A stretch of 64,000 bases of DNA from Bog-473 sp963704355 (GCA_963704355.1 OY969891.1:4278001-4342000), one strand, 5' to 3'. Counted from the first letter of the stretch, positions 9,917 to 19,207 are shown. Notes: generated by a model from the letters alone, not told the origin. Program-made: numbers and translations.

Positions 9917-11296
9917 TTAGCTGGGACTACAGGTGGTGGGGTCGAACGACGGCGGAGGCGTCGTCGTGGGCGTAGTCGTGGCTGCGGCGCCGGCACTCGT
10001 CGGGTTCGAGGCCGCGACCGCCGTCGTCGAGGGTGTGACCGTCGGCGGCGGCTGGGGATAGCCGTTGACGTCGGGCGGCGGGTTGGTCGGCGTCACCAGG
10101 CTCGAACCGAAGATGTTCACCAGCATCTGCTGGGCGGCGGGCTGGTCCACCGTCAGCACGTCCCCCAGGCCGGAAAAGGCACTCGACGACACGGTCGGCA
10201 GGGTATCCCCCTGCAGGGCCGTCGGGTCGAAGGAATGGTAGGTGAGGGCCAGCCCGATGAGCTCGTTGAGGCCGAAGCCGTCGTCGATGGTCACGCCCTC
10301 GTGGATGGACCCGATGAAGGCGTTCACCGTGAGCGGGTTCACCTTGGACTTGGCCGCCTGCATCATCGCCTTGATGAACACGTCCTGGCGCTGGATGCGC
10401 CCGAAGTCGCTCGTGCCGTCGTACTGCCAGTAGCCGTTGGCGTAGTACTCGTAGTGACGGGCCCGGGCGACCGCGAGCGCCTGGAATCCGGTCAACAGCT
10501 GGCAACCGGGCGTCGTGATGTTGAGACCGGAGTACGAGTCCTTGGCCGGGTATGGGAAGTCGAGGTAGATGCCTCCCAGCGCGTTCACGGCCTCCTGGAA
10601 CCCCGAGAAGTCGACCTGGACCACGTGGTTGATCGGGATCCCGAAGTTGGCGGTGATCGTCTTCACCAGCTGGTTCGGCCCGGTGTTGTACGAGGAATTG
10701 ATGCGGTTGTACGTGCCGTACTGAGCGTTGTCGGGCGGCAGCATGGTGACGACGGTGTCGCGCGGGATCGAGACGATCTGGATCTGCTTGGTCGACGGTG
10801 AGACGCGCCACAGCTGCACGACGTCGCTGCGCTGCCCGGTGACCTCAGACGCCGACCCGAAATTCTGGGCCGCAGTACCCGTGTCCCCGACGCGGGAGTC
10901 CGAGCCGATCACGAGGATGGTGAAGGGCTGCCCGCTCTGGGCGGCCACCTCGTCCGCAATGTGGATCTTGTTGATCTGGTCGAAGCGGTACCACAGGTAC
11001 GCGTAGCCCCCGCCGGCGATCGCCACGAGCAACAGGACCACGCTCAGGCACGACACCACCACCTTCTTGCGTGTGCTCCAGCGCGGCTTGCCGCTGCGAC
11101 GCGGCTGTTGCGGGGTGGCGGCACCGATGCGCGCGCCGAGGTCCCGGAGACCCGACTCGTTCGCCACCGCTCCGGGCTCCGACCCGCTGCGCATCTGGTG
11201 GCCGAGCGCGGCCAGACCTTCTTGGTTCGCGGCTTGGCCTCGAGGCCTTCGGGAGGGGCGATCCGACTCGTCGCCCGGCGGACGACCGTTCGCCAT
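9917..11296 (-). CDS. LytR-CpsA-Psr (LCP) family protein
   Basis: A 459-residue membrane-anchored LCP phosphotransferase, the family that attaches arabinogalactan, teichoic acid or other glycopolymers to peptidoglycan from polyprenyl-phosphate carriers. A cytoplasmic, Arg/Gly-rich N-terminus (1-78) is followed by one transmembrane helix (about 79-101) and an extracellular LCP domain. The domain shows FTILVIGSDSRVGDTG, RSDVVQLWRVSPSTKQIQIVSIPRDTVV (phosphate-binding Arg and Asp residues), RINSSYNTGPNQLVKTI, INHVVQVDFSGFQEAVNALGGIYLDFPYP and LLTGFQALAVARARHY. The tail is Pro/Thr-rich and low-complexity. It probably acts on cell-wall glycopolymers; the polymer is unknown. It separates two suf blocks. 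Confidence 0.93.
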   Translation of the reverse strand: MANGRPPGDESDRPSRRPRGQAANQEGLAALGHQMRSGSEPGAVANESGLRDLGARIGAATPQQPRRSGKPRWSTRKKVVVSCLSVVLLLVAIAGGGYAYLWYRFDQINKIHIADEVAAQSGQPFTILVIGSDSRVGDTGTAAQNFGSASEVTGQRSDVVQLWRVSPSTKQIQIVSIPRDTVVTMLPPDNAQYGTYNRINSSYNTGPNQLVKTITANFGIPINHVVQVDFSGFQEAVNALGGIYLDFPYPAKDSYSGLNITTPGCQLLTGFQALAVARARHYEYYANGYWQYDGTSDFGRIQRQDVFIKAMMQAAKSKVNPLTVNAFIGSIHEGVTIDDGFGLNELIGLALTYHSFDPTALQGDTLPTVSSSAFSGLGDVLTVDQPAAQQMLVNIFGSSLVTPTNPPPDVNGYPQPPPTVTPSTTAVAASNPTSAGAAATTTPTTTPPPSFDPTTCSPS

Positions 11297-11415
11297 GACG
11301 TTTTAAGGTACCAACTGCAGGAGCGAATTTGGCGGCACACCACTCCGACTTTCGGCTACTTCTGCGCACCCAGATTCGCCTGGGAACGCCTGCTCAGCGC
11401 ACGCTCAGCGATTCC

Positions 11416-12171
11416 TCAGTCGCTTCCGGCGCGCTCATCCTGATAGCCGGTGTAGCCAGTGCGCTCCAGCTCGAGCGCCAGCGCTGCATCGCCCGTCGCA
11501 ACAATGCGGCCGTCGACCATGACGTGCACCAGATCGGCCTCGAGTTGGACGAGAAACCTATTGAAGTGGGTGATGGCCAGGATGCCGACGCCCCATTCCG
11601 TCGTCGACTGCTGCAGGCGGCGCGCCACCTCGCCAAGCGCGTCGACGTCGAGGCCCGAGTCGACCTCGTCAAGGATGGTGATCGCGGGACGAAGCACGCC
11701 GAGCTGCACCATCTCCGTGCGCTTCCGCTCCCCACCTGACAGGTCGACGTTGAGGGGGCGGCGCAGGAGCTGGGGGTCGAGCCCGATCGACTTCGCCTCG
11801 TCCACCATGCGCTGGGACATGTCACCGTCGGACGCCTCGTCGCGGCCCAAGGCCGCATCGAACAACGAGCGGAGGCTCACGCCGGGCACCTCGACCGGAT
11901 GCTGCAACGCGAGGAACAGCCCCGCGCGCGCCCGCTGCCAGGTCGGCAACCCGGTCAGCTCCTGGCCGTCCATCGTGATACTGCCCGCCGTGACCTCGGT
12001 ACCGGGGCGGCCCATGAGCGCGTGCGCCAGCGTGCTCTTACCCGACCCGTTCGGGCCCATGACGACATGCACCTCGCCGCTGCGCACCGTGAGGTCGATG
12101 CCGTGCAGGATCTCCCGCCCGCCGGCCGAGGCGTGGAGGCCGCGCACGTCGAGGATGTGCTCACCGCTCAC
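11416..12171 (-). CDS. sufC: Fe-S assembly ATPase SufC (copy 2)
   Basis: Second SufC paralogue, 251 residues. It has Walker A GPNGSGKST, Q-loop FLALQHPVEVPGVSLRSLF, signature LSGGERKRTEMVQ, Walker B ITILDEVDSGLDVDAL and switch His AITHFNRFL. A longer open frame runs upstream, but the GTG at 12171 (VSGEHILDVRGLHASAGG) overlaps the Rieske gene stop by four bases and restores the family length. It belongs to the minus-strand sufD-Rieske-sufC unit and is therefore the likely partner of SufB and SufD, with copy 1 tied to SufS/SufU. Both copies keep all ATPase motifs. Confidence 0.95.
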   Translation of the reverse strand: MSGEHILDVRGLHASAGGREILHGIDLTVRSGEVHVVMGPNGSGKSTLAHALMGRPGTEVTAGSITMDGQELTGLPTWQRARAGLFLALQHPVEVPGVSLRSLFDAALGRDEASDGDMSQRMVDEAKSIGLDPQLLRRPLNVDLSGGERKRTEMVQLGVLRPAITILDEVDSGLDVDALGEVARRLQQSTTEWGVGILAITHFNRFLVQLEADLVHVMVDGRIVATGDAALALELERTGYTGYQDERAGSD

Positions 12172-12485
12172 GGCAGCACCACCGACACGACGTCGTCGTC
12201 GATCTCGACCTTGTACACGGCTACCGGGCGCGTGGCCGGCAGCGAACAAGGCTCCCCGGTCACGAGGTCGAACGTGCTGCCGTGTTTCGGGCACTCGATC
12301 ATGCACTCGTCCGGCCACACCTCACCCTCGGAAAGGGAGTAGTCCTCATGGCTGCACTCGTCGTCGATGGCGTGGAAGGTCTCACCGACGCGCACCAGCG
12401 CGATCCGGCGGCCGTCGACGTCGAAGCGCCGAGCCTGCCCGTCCCCCAGCTCGTCCGTCCGGCACAAGGCCACGGTCTCAGACAC
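12168..12485 (-). CDS. Rieske [2Fe-2S] ferredoxin of the suf operon
   Basis: A 105-residue soluble Rieske-type ferredoxin, the bacterial dioxygenase-ferredoxin form. Cluster ligands are visible as CSHEDYSL (Cys-x-His) and CPKHGSTFDLVTGEP (Cys-x-x-His). It begins at GTG 12485 (VSETVALCRTDELGDG), inside the last 8 bases of sufD, and its stop overlaps the sufC2 start, so the three are tightly coupled. A Rieske ferredoxin between sufD and sufC is a recurrent actinobacterial arrangement; it may supply electrons for cluster assembly, which is inference. Confidence 0.93.
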   Translation of the reverse strand: MSETVALCRTDELGDGQARRFDVDGRRIALVRVGETFHAIDDECSHEDYSLSEGEVWPDECMIECPKHGSTFDLVTGEPCSLPATRPVAVYKVEIDDDVVSVVLP

Positions 12486-13788
12486 CCGCGCCCACCATGC
12501 GCCCGCCCAGCGCGGCATCGAGGCGCGCGTGCACCTCTCGCTCGATCAGCGCGGTCGCCTCGGGGACCGGGCCCCGGTCGATGATGGCGTCGAAGAACCC
12601 CCGCACAATCAGCCCCTCCGCCACCTCGGGCGCCACGCCACGTGACTCGATGTAGTAGCGCTGGTCCTCGTCGATCGGTCCCACCGTCGAGGCATGCGAG
12701 CACTTCACATCGTTCTCGAGGATGTCGAGGTTCGGCACCGAATCCGCGTGCGCCCCCTCGTCGAGAACGAGGTTGTGGTTGGTCTGCCGGGCGTCGCTGC
12801 GCACCGCACCCCGGTGGACCCGGATCAGCCCGCTGTAGACCGAGCGGGACCGCTCCGCCACGGCGCCCTGGCAGAGCAGCACGCTGTTCGTCCGCGGAGC
12901 CACATGGTCCTGCAGCGTCCGGATGTCGTGCACCTGGTCGCCCTCGCCGAGATAGGCGGAGAGGATCTCGCTCCGGGCGTCCTTGCCGTCGGCCGAGACG
13001 TCGGCGCGGATGCGGTCGTAGGACGCGCCCAGGCCGACGGTGAAGGTGCGGAGCCAGGAACCGCGCCCGCCCCGGGCCGCCAGTCGGGCGATCGACCACG
13101 CCGTGTCGGGCAGGATCTGGAGGGAGACGTACGCCACCGCGGCGCCGTCGGCGGCTGACAGCTCGGTGACGGGGACGACGAGCGAACGCGCCGCTCCCTC
13201 CGGGCCCGCGAAGATCTCGACGACCGGCACCCGCGCGCCGCTCCCGGCGCGCACGCACAGGCGCGGGAAGGCGGCGGCGCCGGGGTCGCACCAGTGGACG
13301 ACGAGGACGGGGGCGTCGACGGCCGCGCCGTCCGGCACGTCGACGAAGACGGGGTCGGGGGTGAAGGCGTCGTTGAGCCGGACCAGGGCGTCCCCGTCTT
13401 GCTGGACCGAGCCGAGCATGTCGCGCGACCCGGCCACGTCCGCCGCCCCGCCGAAGGCGAAGGCACAGGAGCCGGCGGCGGGTGGGGCGAGCGTGGAGGA
13501 CACCACGCGGCCCCCGTGCACCAGCACGCTGGCCGAGGTCGCGCCGAGCGCGGCACGAAGCGTGCCGAGCAGATCGATTCCGGCGGCCGACGCCCCGTCT
13601 TCGGGCCCGCCGCCCGGCGCAGGCGCGAAGTCGTCGAGCGCCAGCTCGTCAATCGGGCTGTAGCGCCAGACCTCTTCGCTCTCGGAGGGCAGCGCGCTCG
13701 ACGCATAGGCCTCATAGCCGGCGGCCCGGCGCTGGCGGAGCCAGTCCGGTCCGGCCAGGCTCGCAGAAGCCTCGGCACTGAACATCAT
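12478..13788 (-). CDS. sufD: Fe-S cluster assembly protein SufD
   Basis: SufD is the scaffold subunit that, with SufB and SufC, builds Fe-S clusters. The 436-residue protein has the N-terminal helical part (DWLRQRRAAGYEAYASSALPSESEEVWRYSPIDEL) and the right-handed beta-helix core (LRTFTVGLGASYDRIRADVSADGKDARSEILSAYLGEGDQVHDIRTLQDH). The C-terminal UPF0051 signature region reads SDARQTNHNLVLDEGAHADSVPNLDILENDVKCSHASTVGPIDEDQRYYIESRGVAPEVAEGLIVRGFF. The acidic-Cys-His patch of the SufB-SufD interface (DVKCSHAST) is intact. ATG 13788 is followed by a second in-frame ATG. It heads sufD-Rieske-sufC2. Confidence 0.95.
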   Translation of the reverse strand: MMFSAEASASLAGPDWLRQRRAAGYEAYASSALPSESEEVWRYSPIDELALDDFAPAPGGGPEDGASAAGIDLLGTLRAALGATSASVLVHGGRVVSSTLAPPAAGSCAFAFGGAADVAGSRDMLGSVQQDGDALVRLNDAFTPDPVFVDVPDGAAVDAPVLVVHWCDPGAAAFPRLCVRAGSGARVPVVEIFAGPEGAARSLVVPVTELSAADGAAVAYVSLQILPDTAWSIARLAARGGRGSWLRTFTVGLGASYDRIRADVSADGKDARSEILSAYLGEGDQVHDIRTLQDHVAPRTNSVLLCQGAVAERSRSVYSGLIRVHRGAVRSDARQTNHNLVLDEGAHADSVPNLDILENDVKCSHASTVGPIDEDQRYYIESRGVAPEVAEGLIVRGFFDAIIDRGPVPEATALIEREVHARLDAALGGRMVGAGV

Positions 13789-13880
13789 GGGCAGGATCGA
13801 ACCTCTTTCGGGGGCTAATGCGGCTCACGCACCTTAGTGGCCCCCACCTGGATCCCCACCAGGGAGTTAGCCTTCGGGAC

Positions 13881-14738
13881 ATGGGAGAGAGCGCATTCGA
13901 ATCACCTGTGCTGAGCATCGAGCAGGACGAGTGGGTGGCCACGGTCTGGCTGGACCGCGCCGAGGCACGCAACGCCATGGGCATGGATCTGTGGCGCGAC
14001 CTGCCGCGCGCGATGGACGCGGTCACCAAGGACCCGAACGTGCGCGCCGTCGTCATCGCCGCCAAGGGACCGCACTTCACTGTCGGTCTCGACCTGAAGG
14101 CGATGGGGAACCTCCTCGCCGGCGGGGGCTCCGGCGAGGCTGCAGGCGGTAGCGGTGCGCCGTCCATGGCCGCTCGGGCCCGTGGTGCGCGCACCGAGGT
14201 GCTCCGGCTCCAGGACTCCATCACCTCGGTGGCCCGCTGCCCGAAGCCCGTCCTCGCCGCCGTGCACGGCTACTGCATCGGCGGCGGCGTCGATCTCATC
14301 GCCGCCTGTGACATCCGCTTGGCGTCGGCGGACGCCGTCTTCTCCGTGCGCGAGGCCAAGATGGCCATCGTCGCCGACCTGGGCAGCCTGCAGCGCCTGC
14401 CGGCGATCATCAGCGCGGGACACCTGGCCGAGCTGGCGTTCACCGGCAAGGACATCAGTGCTGAGCGCGCCAAGGAGATCGGTCTCGTGAACGACGTGGC
14501 GGCCGACGCCGACGGCGTCCACAAGGCGGCGCGCGCCCTCGCCGCCGAGATCGCGACGAACTCGCCCATCGCCGTGCAGGGGACCAAGGCCGTGCTGGCG
14601 GCCAACGAGGGCCGGAGCGTCGCCGAGGGGCTCGACTACGTCGCCACCTGGAACGCGGGGATGCTGGCCTCCGACGACCTGGTCGAGGCGGTGACGGCGT
14701 TCATGGAGAAGCGCACGCCCAAGTTCACCGGGCGGTAG
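13881..14738 (+). CDS. Enoyl-CoA hydratase/isomerase family, dienoyl-CoA isomerase-like
   Basis: A 285-residue crotonase-fold enzyme. The oxyanion-hole strands are GPHFTVGLDLKAMG and AVHGYCIGGGVDLIAACDIRLAS. The segment FSVREAKMAIVADLGSLQRLPAII has Glu and Asp at the positions used by delta3,5-delta2,4-dienoyl-CoA isomerases, so it probably shifts double bonds in dienoyl-CoA intermediates rather than hydrating. The open frame begins upstream at 13818, but ATG 13881 (MGESAFESPVLSIEQDEWVATVWL) matches the family start. It is transcribed opposite to sufD and separates sufB from sufD. Confidence 0.88.
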   Translation: MGESAFESPVLSIEQDEWVATVWLDRAEARNAMGMDLWRDLPRAMDAVTKDPNVRAVVIAAKGPHFTVGLDLKAMGNLLAGGGSGEAAGGSGAPSMAARARGARTEVLRLQDSITSVARCPKPVLAAVHGYCIGGGVDLIAACDIRLASADAVFSVREAKMAIVADLGSLQRLPAIISAGHLAELAFTGKDISAERAKEIGLVNDVAADADGVHKAARALAAEIATNSPIAVQGTKAVLAANEGRSVAEGLDYVATWNAGMLASDDLVEAVTAFMEKRTPKFTGR

Positions 14739-14791
14739 ATGTCAGGTCGGTCGGAGATGGGCCGTGGCGTCGCGGCCTGATGGCCGATGGC

Positions 14792-14841
14792 GATGTCCCC
14801 AGAAACCGTAAACAACCTCGTTTATGCTTTACGCGGACATC
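14792..14841. repeat. Nested inverted repeat (possible mobile-element remnant)
   Basis: Outer arms GATGTCC (14792-14798) and GGACATC (14835-14841) enclose an inner stem formed by CGTAAAC (14807-14813) and GTTTATG (14820-14826), with a 6-base loop. It lies in the 263-base gap between the isomerase gene (+) and the small Cys-rich gene (-), which otherwise shows no gene. The outer arm resembles the GATGTCCCG motif at 9816 and 9841. Confidence 0.45.
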
Positions 14842-15001
14842 CAGAGAACGCTTAGCACAAAACCGGTTCGAACAGAAGAAGTCTCGTGGTCGAGGGACCC
14901 TCTGGTTCGGCCTGATCCGAGAGCTCTTGCCAGCCCCAGGTGCGGAGGCCGCTGAGCCAGGCCTCTTGGAATCAACCGTCTGGGAGCTCGGGATGCCGGG
15001 C

Positions 15002-15340
15002 TCAGCGCTTCCGGCGCCACCAGCGGTTGGACGAGCGATCGCGGCGGGCGTCCTCCGCCCGCACCTCTTCGAGCACGCCCGGCGCGACGTCGTTCACGAT
15101 GTCCTCGGCCGATCCGAGCAGCTCGGCGATGTCACCGCCCTCGTCCTTGGGCTCGTCTTCCAGGGCGGGCTCCACCAGGCTGCCGTGCACCCAGCCCACG
15201 TCGGCCATCCGCGCGTGGTACTGGGGGCAGTTCTCCGGGCAGCGCCACGGAGCCTCGGGTGCGAGGTCGAGCACGCAGAAGCGCGCCGCTTCGCCGGAGG
15301 CATAGGTCCGGCTCTGGAAGTGGATGCATTCCTCGCGCAT
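15002..15340 (-). CDS. Small Cys-rich protein downstream of sufB
   Basis: An unrecognised 112-residue protein. The N-terminal half has four cysteines (C5, C22, C34, C38) in MREECIHF, ARFCVLD and WRCPENCPQYHAR, a pattern suggesting a zinc or Fe-S site. The C-terminal half is acidic then ends in a basic Arg/Lys tail (SSNRWWRRKR). ATG 15340 is preferred to GTG 15346. It starts 45 bases after the sufB stop on the same strand, so co-transcription with sufB is likely and a role connected to clusters is conceivable. Function unknown. Confidence 0.65.
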   Translation of the reverse strand: MREECIHFQSRTYASGEAARFCVLDLAPEAPWRCPENCPQYHARMADVGWVHGSLVEPALEDEPKDEGGDIAELLGSAEDIVNDVAPGVLEEVRAEDARRDRSSNRWWRRKR

Positions 15341-15385
15341 CGGCACGGCCCTATGGTGCCACGCTGCAGGAGGGGTCGGGCGCCG

Positions 15386-16786
15386 TCAGCCGACCGATCC
15401 CTCCATCTGGAGCTCGATGAGACGGCTCCACTCCACCGCGTACTCCATGGGCAGCGTGCGGGTCACCGGCTCGATGAACCCGTTGACGATCATGCTCATC
15501 GCCTGGCTCTCGGAGAGGCCGCGGCTCATCAGGTAGAAGAGCTGGTCGTCGCCCACCTTCGAAACCGTGGCCTCGTGGCCGATGCGGGCGTCGCGCTCGC
15601 CGACCTCCATGTAGGGCTTGGTCTCGGAGATCGATTCGTCGTCGAGCAGCAGCGCGTCACAGCGGACGAAGGACTTGGCCCCGTACGCCTCGGGGTCGAC
15701 GTGCACCTTGCCCCGGTACGTGGTCTTGCCGCCGTCCTTGGAAATCGACTTGGACACGATGGTCGAGGTCGTCTCGGGGGCGACGTGGAACATCTTGGCC
15801 CCGGCGTCCTGGTGCTGGCCCGCCCCGGCGTAGGCGACCGACAGCACCTCGCCGCTGGCCTTGGGGCCCATCAGGTACACCGACGGGTACTTCATGGTCA
15901 GGCGCGAGCCGATGTTGCCGTCGATCCACTCGACGTGGGCTTCCGCCTCGGCGCGGGCGCGCTTCGTCACGAGGTTGTAGACGTTGGTCGACCAGTTCTG
16001 GATGGTGGTGTACGTGATGCGCGAGCCGGGCAGGGCGACGAGCTCCACCACCGCCGAGTGCAGCGAGTCGGTCGAGTACACCGGGGCCGAGCAGCCCTCG
16101 ATGTAGTGCACCTGCGACCCCTCGTCCGCGATGATCAGCGTCCGCTCGAACTGGCCCATGTTCTCCGCGTTGATGCGGAAGTAGGCCTGGAGCGGCATGT
16201 CCACCTTCACGCCCGGCGGGACGTAGATGAACGAGCCGCCGGACCAGACCGCCGAGTTGAGGGCGGCGAACTTGTTGTCGTTCGGCGGGATGATCTTGCC
16301 GAACCACTTCTGGACGACTTCGGGGTAGTCGCGGACCGCCGTGTCCATGTCGCAGAACAAGACGCCCTGGGCCTCGAGGTCCTCGCGGTTGCGGTGGAAG
16401 ACGACCTCGCTTTCGTATTGTGCGGTCACCCCGGCCAGGTACTTGCGCTCCGCCTCGGGGATACCGAGCTTCTCGTACGTGTTCTTGATGGCGTCGGGGA
16501 GATCCGCCCAGTCGTCCACCTGCCCGCCCGTGGGCTTGATGTAGTAATAGATGTCGTCGAAGTCCAGCTTCGGCATGCGCTCGGCGAACCACGGCGCCAT
16601 CGGCTTGCGCTCGAAGTGCTTGAGCGCGCGGAGGCGGAAGTTCCGCATCCACTCGGGCTCGCTCTTCATCTCCGACATCTCGCGCACGATGGACTCGTTC
16701 AGGCCCTTCTTGGGCTTGAAGACGTAGTCCTCCTTGTCGCTCCATCCGAGCTGATAGCGACCGAGGTCGAGATCCGTTGTCGCCAT
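15386..16786 (-). CDS. sufB: Fe-S cluster assembly protein SufB
   Basis: SufB is the main scaffold of the SUF system; de novo clusters form on the SufB-SufC-SufD complex. The 466-residue protein shows the diagnostic order: DYVFKPKKGLNESIVREMSEMKSEPEWMRNFRLRALKHF, DDIYYYIKPTGGQVDDWADLPDAIKNTYEKLGIPEAERKYLAGVTAQYESEVV, GGSFIYVPPGVKVDMPLQAYFRINAENMGQFERTLIIADEGS, YIEGCSAP (conserved Cys), NWSTNVYNLVTKRA, and the C-terminal SFVRCDALLLDDESISETKPYMEVGERDARIGHEATVSKVG. An AGGAG sits just before ATG 16786. It is separated from sufD by the isomerase gene, which is unusual because actinobacterial sufB and sufD are normally adjacent. Confidence 0.97.
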   Translation of the reverse strand: MATTDLDLGRYQLGWSDKEDYVFKPKKGLNESIVREMSEMKSEPEWMRNFRLRALKHFERKPMAPWFAERMPKLDFDDIYYYIKPTGGQVDDWADLPDAIKNTYEKLGIPEAERKYLAGVTAQYESEVVFHRNREDLEAQGVLFCDMDTAVRDYPEVVQKWFGKIIPPNDNKFAALNSAVWSGGSFIYVPPGVKVDMPLQAYFRINAENMGQFERTLIIADEGSQVHYIEGCSAPVYSTDSLHSAVVELVALPGSRITYTTIQNWSTNVYNLVTKRARAEAEAHVEWIDGNIGSRLTMKYPSVYLMGPKASGEVLSVAYAGAGQHQDAGAKMFHVAPETTSTIVSKSISKDGGKTTYRGKVHVDPEAYGAKSFVRCDALLLDDESISETKPYMEVGERDARIGHEATVSKVGDDQLFYLMSRGLSESQAMSMIVNGFIEPVTRTLPMEYAVEWSRLIELQMEGSVG

Positions 16787-16923
16787 GAGGCTCCTGACGT
16801 CGAAGTCGGGGAGGGGAATTTCCCCTACGTAGATAGTAACAACTGCCCCAACCTGCCGAAACGCCCACTCCGGGCCACCGCCGTGTGGCCAGCCATGGGG
16901 CCAGTCGTGGCAGGCTCCAGGTT

Positions 16924-19122
16924 ATGGCCATACCACCGCTTGCTCCTCGCCGTCCCCATGTCATCACAGCCCACGGTGACGGCCGGGAGGACCCCTGGTT
17001 CTGGCTCCGCGACCGGGAAGACCCCGAGGTGCTGGCCTATCTCGAGGCCGAGAACACCTACACCGACGCCGTGATGGAGCCGCTGGGTTCCCTCCGGGAC
17101 GGGCTCTTCGAGGAGATGAAGGCCCGGATCAAAGAGACGGACATGTCGGTGCCGGCCCGGCGTGGGCCATGGTGGTACTACTCGCGGACCGAGGAGGGGA
17201 AGGAGTACGCCATCCACTGCCGCCGGCCGGCGCGGGGCCGCGACGAGCTCCCGCCCGCGGGCGAGCCCGGCGACGAGGAGCAGATCCTGCTCGACGAGAA
17301 CTCCCTGGCCCAGGGCTCGGAGTACTTCGCCGTCGGCAGCGCGGCGGTGAGCCACGACCATCGCTGGCTGGCGTACGGCACCGACCGCCGCGGCGACGAA
17401 AAGTACGAGCTCCGCTTCAGGCCCCTCGACGCGGAGACGTCGCCCAACGTGGCCGCCGAGGTGGTGTTCGAGACCAGCTACGGCCTGGCGTGGTCCGCCG
17501 GCGCCGACCATGTCTTCTACGTCCGCCTCGACGAGGCCCAGCGCCCCTACCAGCTGTGGCGCCACCAGCTCGGCACCGACCCCGCCGGGGACCAGCTGGT
17601 GTTCGAGGAACCGGACCGGCGCTTCTCACTCGGGACGGGCTCGACGCGCGACGAGTCGTTCGTGCTCATCGGGCTGCACTCCACCAACACGAGCGAGTGG
17701 CTCGCCATCCCCTCGCCCGAGCCGATGGCGACGCCCACCGTGGTGATGGCGCGCCGCGAGGGGGTGGAGTACGCCGTCGACCACCTGACCCTGGCGGGCG
17801 GCGGCGCGGGATGGTTCGTGGCGCTGACCAACGACCGTGCTTTGGACTTCCGGGTCCTCGCCGCACCGGACACGGAGCTGGGTCACGCCGAGTCGTGGCG
17901 CGAGGTCGTCCCGCACCGCCCGGGGGTGCGCATCGAGGACGTCGACGCGTTCTCCACCGTGCTGGTGCTGAGCGAGCGCGCCGAGGCCGAGACGAGGGTC
18001 CGCGTGCTCCCGCTGCTCGGCGCGGGCGGCGCCGGCCCGGCCGACGGGACCCAGAACGACAACCCCTTCGGCGACGACCTGCTGGCGTCGGGCTGGGTCA
18101 TCCCTTCGGCGGACAGCCCGTCCTCCAGCTGGCTCGGCGCCAACCCCGAACCGGACGCACCGGTACTGCGAATCGGCCGGACGACGATGGTGACCCCGTC
18201 GAGCGTGCTGCAGATCAGCCTGGCCGACCGCGCCGAGACGCTGCTCAAGCAGGAGCCGGTGCTGGGCGACTTCGACCCCGCGCTCTACACGTCCAGCAGG
18301 GAATGGGCCGTCGCCCCCGACGCCACGTTGGTGCCGATCTCGATCGTCCGGCGGAAGGACCTCGCGCTGCCCGCTCCGTGCGTCCTGTACGGCTACGGCG
18401 CGTACGAGGTCTCCATCGACCCGGCGTTCTCGCACCACCGGCTCTCCCTGCTCGACCGCGGCATCGTGTTCGCCATCGCCCACGTACGCGGGGGCGGCGA
18501 GATGGGCCGGGCCTGGTACGAGGACGGGCGCATGGAGCACAAGCAGAACACCTTCTCCGACTTCGTCTCTTGCGCGCGCCACCTGGTCGCGCAGGGCATG
18601 GCACGACCCGACGCCGTCGCGGGCCGTGGCGGCTCGGCCGGCGGCCTCCTGGTCGGCGCCGTGGCCAACCAGGCGCCCGAGCTCTTCCGCGCCCTGGTGG
18701 CGCAGGTGCCCTTCGTCGACTGCGTCACCACCATGCTCGACGACGAGCTGCCGCTGACCGTTGGCGAGTGGGAGGAATGGGGAAATCCGTTGGCGGACGA
18801 GTCTGCCTACCGCCGCATGCTGACCTACTCCCCCTACGACAACGTCACCCCCACCAACCCCGACGGCAGCGTGCGCACCTACCCCGACCTCTTCGTCACG
18901 GGTGGGCTGAACGACCCCCGGGTCTCGTACTGGGAGCCGGCCAAGTGGGTGGCCAAGCTGCGCGCCCTCTCGCCGACGACGCGGGTGCTCCTGCGCACCG
19001 AGCTCGGCGCCGGCCATGGCGGACCTTCGGGACGCTACGAGGCGTGGAAGGAGGAGGCCCTTGTCTTCTCGTTCCTGCTCGACGCGCTCGGGCTGCTCGG
19101 CGGGGGCAATCCGGGCGGTTGA
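16924..19122 (+). CDS. Oligopeptidase B-like S9A serine peptidase
   Basis: A 732-residue prolyl-oligopeptidase-family serine peptidase (S9A), cytosolic, cleaving short peptides. An N-terminal part and seven-bladed propeller precede the alpha/beta catalytic domain. The start region PPLAPRRPHVITAHGDGREDPWFWLRDREDPEVLAYLEAEN is typical of oligopeptidase B. The catalytic triad is visible as Ser571 in GRGGSAGGLL, Asp664 in TGGLNDPRVSYWEPAKWV and His698 in GAGHGGPSGRYE; the IAHVRGGGEMGRAWYEDG segment precedes it. ATG 16924 is chosen over GTG 16885 because it fits the family start. Strict substrate preference (Arg/Lys or Pro) cannot be read here. It diverges from sufB. Confidence 0.93.
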   Translation: MAIPPLAPRRPHVITAHGDGREDPWFWLRDREDPEVLAYLEAENTYTDAVMEPLGSLRDGLFEEMKARIKETDMSVPARRGPWWYYSRTEEGKEYAIHCRRPARGRDELPPAGEPGDEEQILLDENSLAQGSEYFAVGSAAVSHDHRWLAYGTDRRGDEKYELRFRPLDAETSPNVAAEVVFETSYGLAWSAGADHVFYVRLDEAQRPYQLWRHQLGTDPAGDQLVFEEPDRRFSLGTGSTRDESFVLIGLHSTNTSEWLAIPSPEPMATPTVVMARREGVEYAVDHLTLAGGGAGWFVALTNDRALDFRVLAAPDTELGHAESWREVVPHRPGVRIEDVDAFSTVLVLSERAEAETRVRVLPLLGAGGAGPADGTQNDNPFGDDLLASGWVIPSADSPSSSWLGANPEPDAPVLRIGRTTMVTPSSVLQISLADRAETLLKQEPVLGDFDPALYTSSREWAVAPDATLVPISIVRRKDLALPAPCVLYGYGAYEVSIDPAFSHHRLSLLDRGIVFAIAHVRGGGEMGRAWYEDGRMEHKQNTFSDFVSCARHLVAQGMARPDAVAGRGGSAGGLLVGAVANQAPELFRALVAQVPFVDCVTTMLDDELPLTVGEWEEWGNPLADESAYRRMLTYSPYDNVTPTNPDGSVRTYPDLFVTGGLNDPRVSYWEPAKWVAKLRALSPTTRVLLRTELGAGHGGPSGRYEAWKEEALVFSFLLDALGLLGGGNPGG

Positions 19123-19207
19123 TTCCAACAGGCCCGCCCCATCGGAGATCCTCGATTGACGCCGCTACGGCCCTGATGAGGCCGCACCGGCGGCAGTTCG
19201 GTCGCTG

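Noticed and set aside
14852..14872. AAACCGGTT palindrome near 14.86 kb, possible operator or tRNA-like TTCGAA
   Set aside because: Flanking bases do not fit the KstR consensus and no tRNA acceptor or anticodon arms could be drawn.
14780..17074. Long open frame antisense to sufB (764 codons)
   Set aside because: It is the complementary-strand shadow of sufB, sharing high-GC codon bias, and has no domain or ribosome site.
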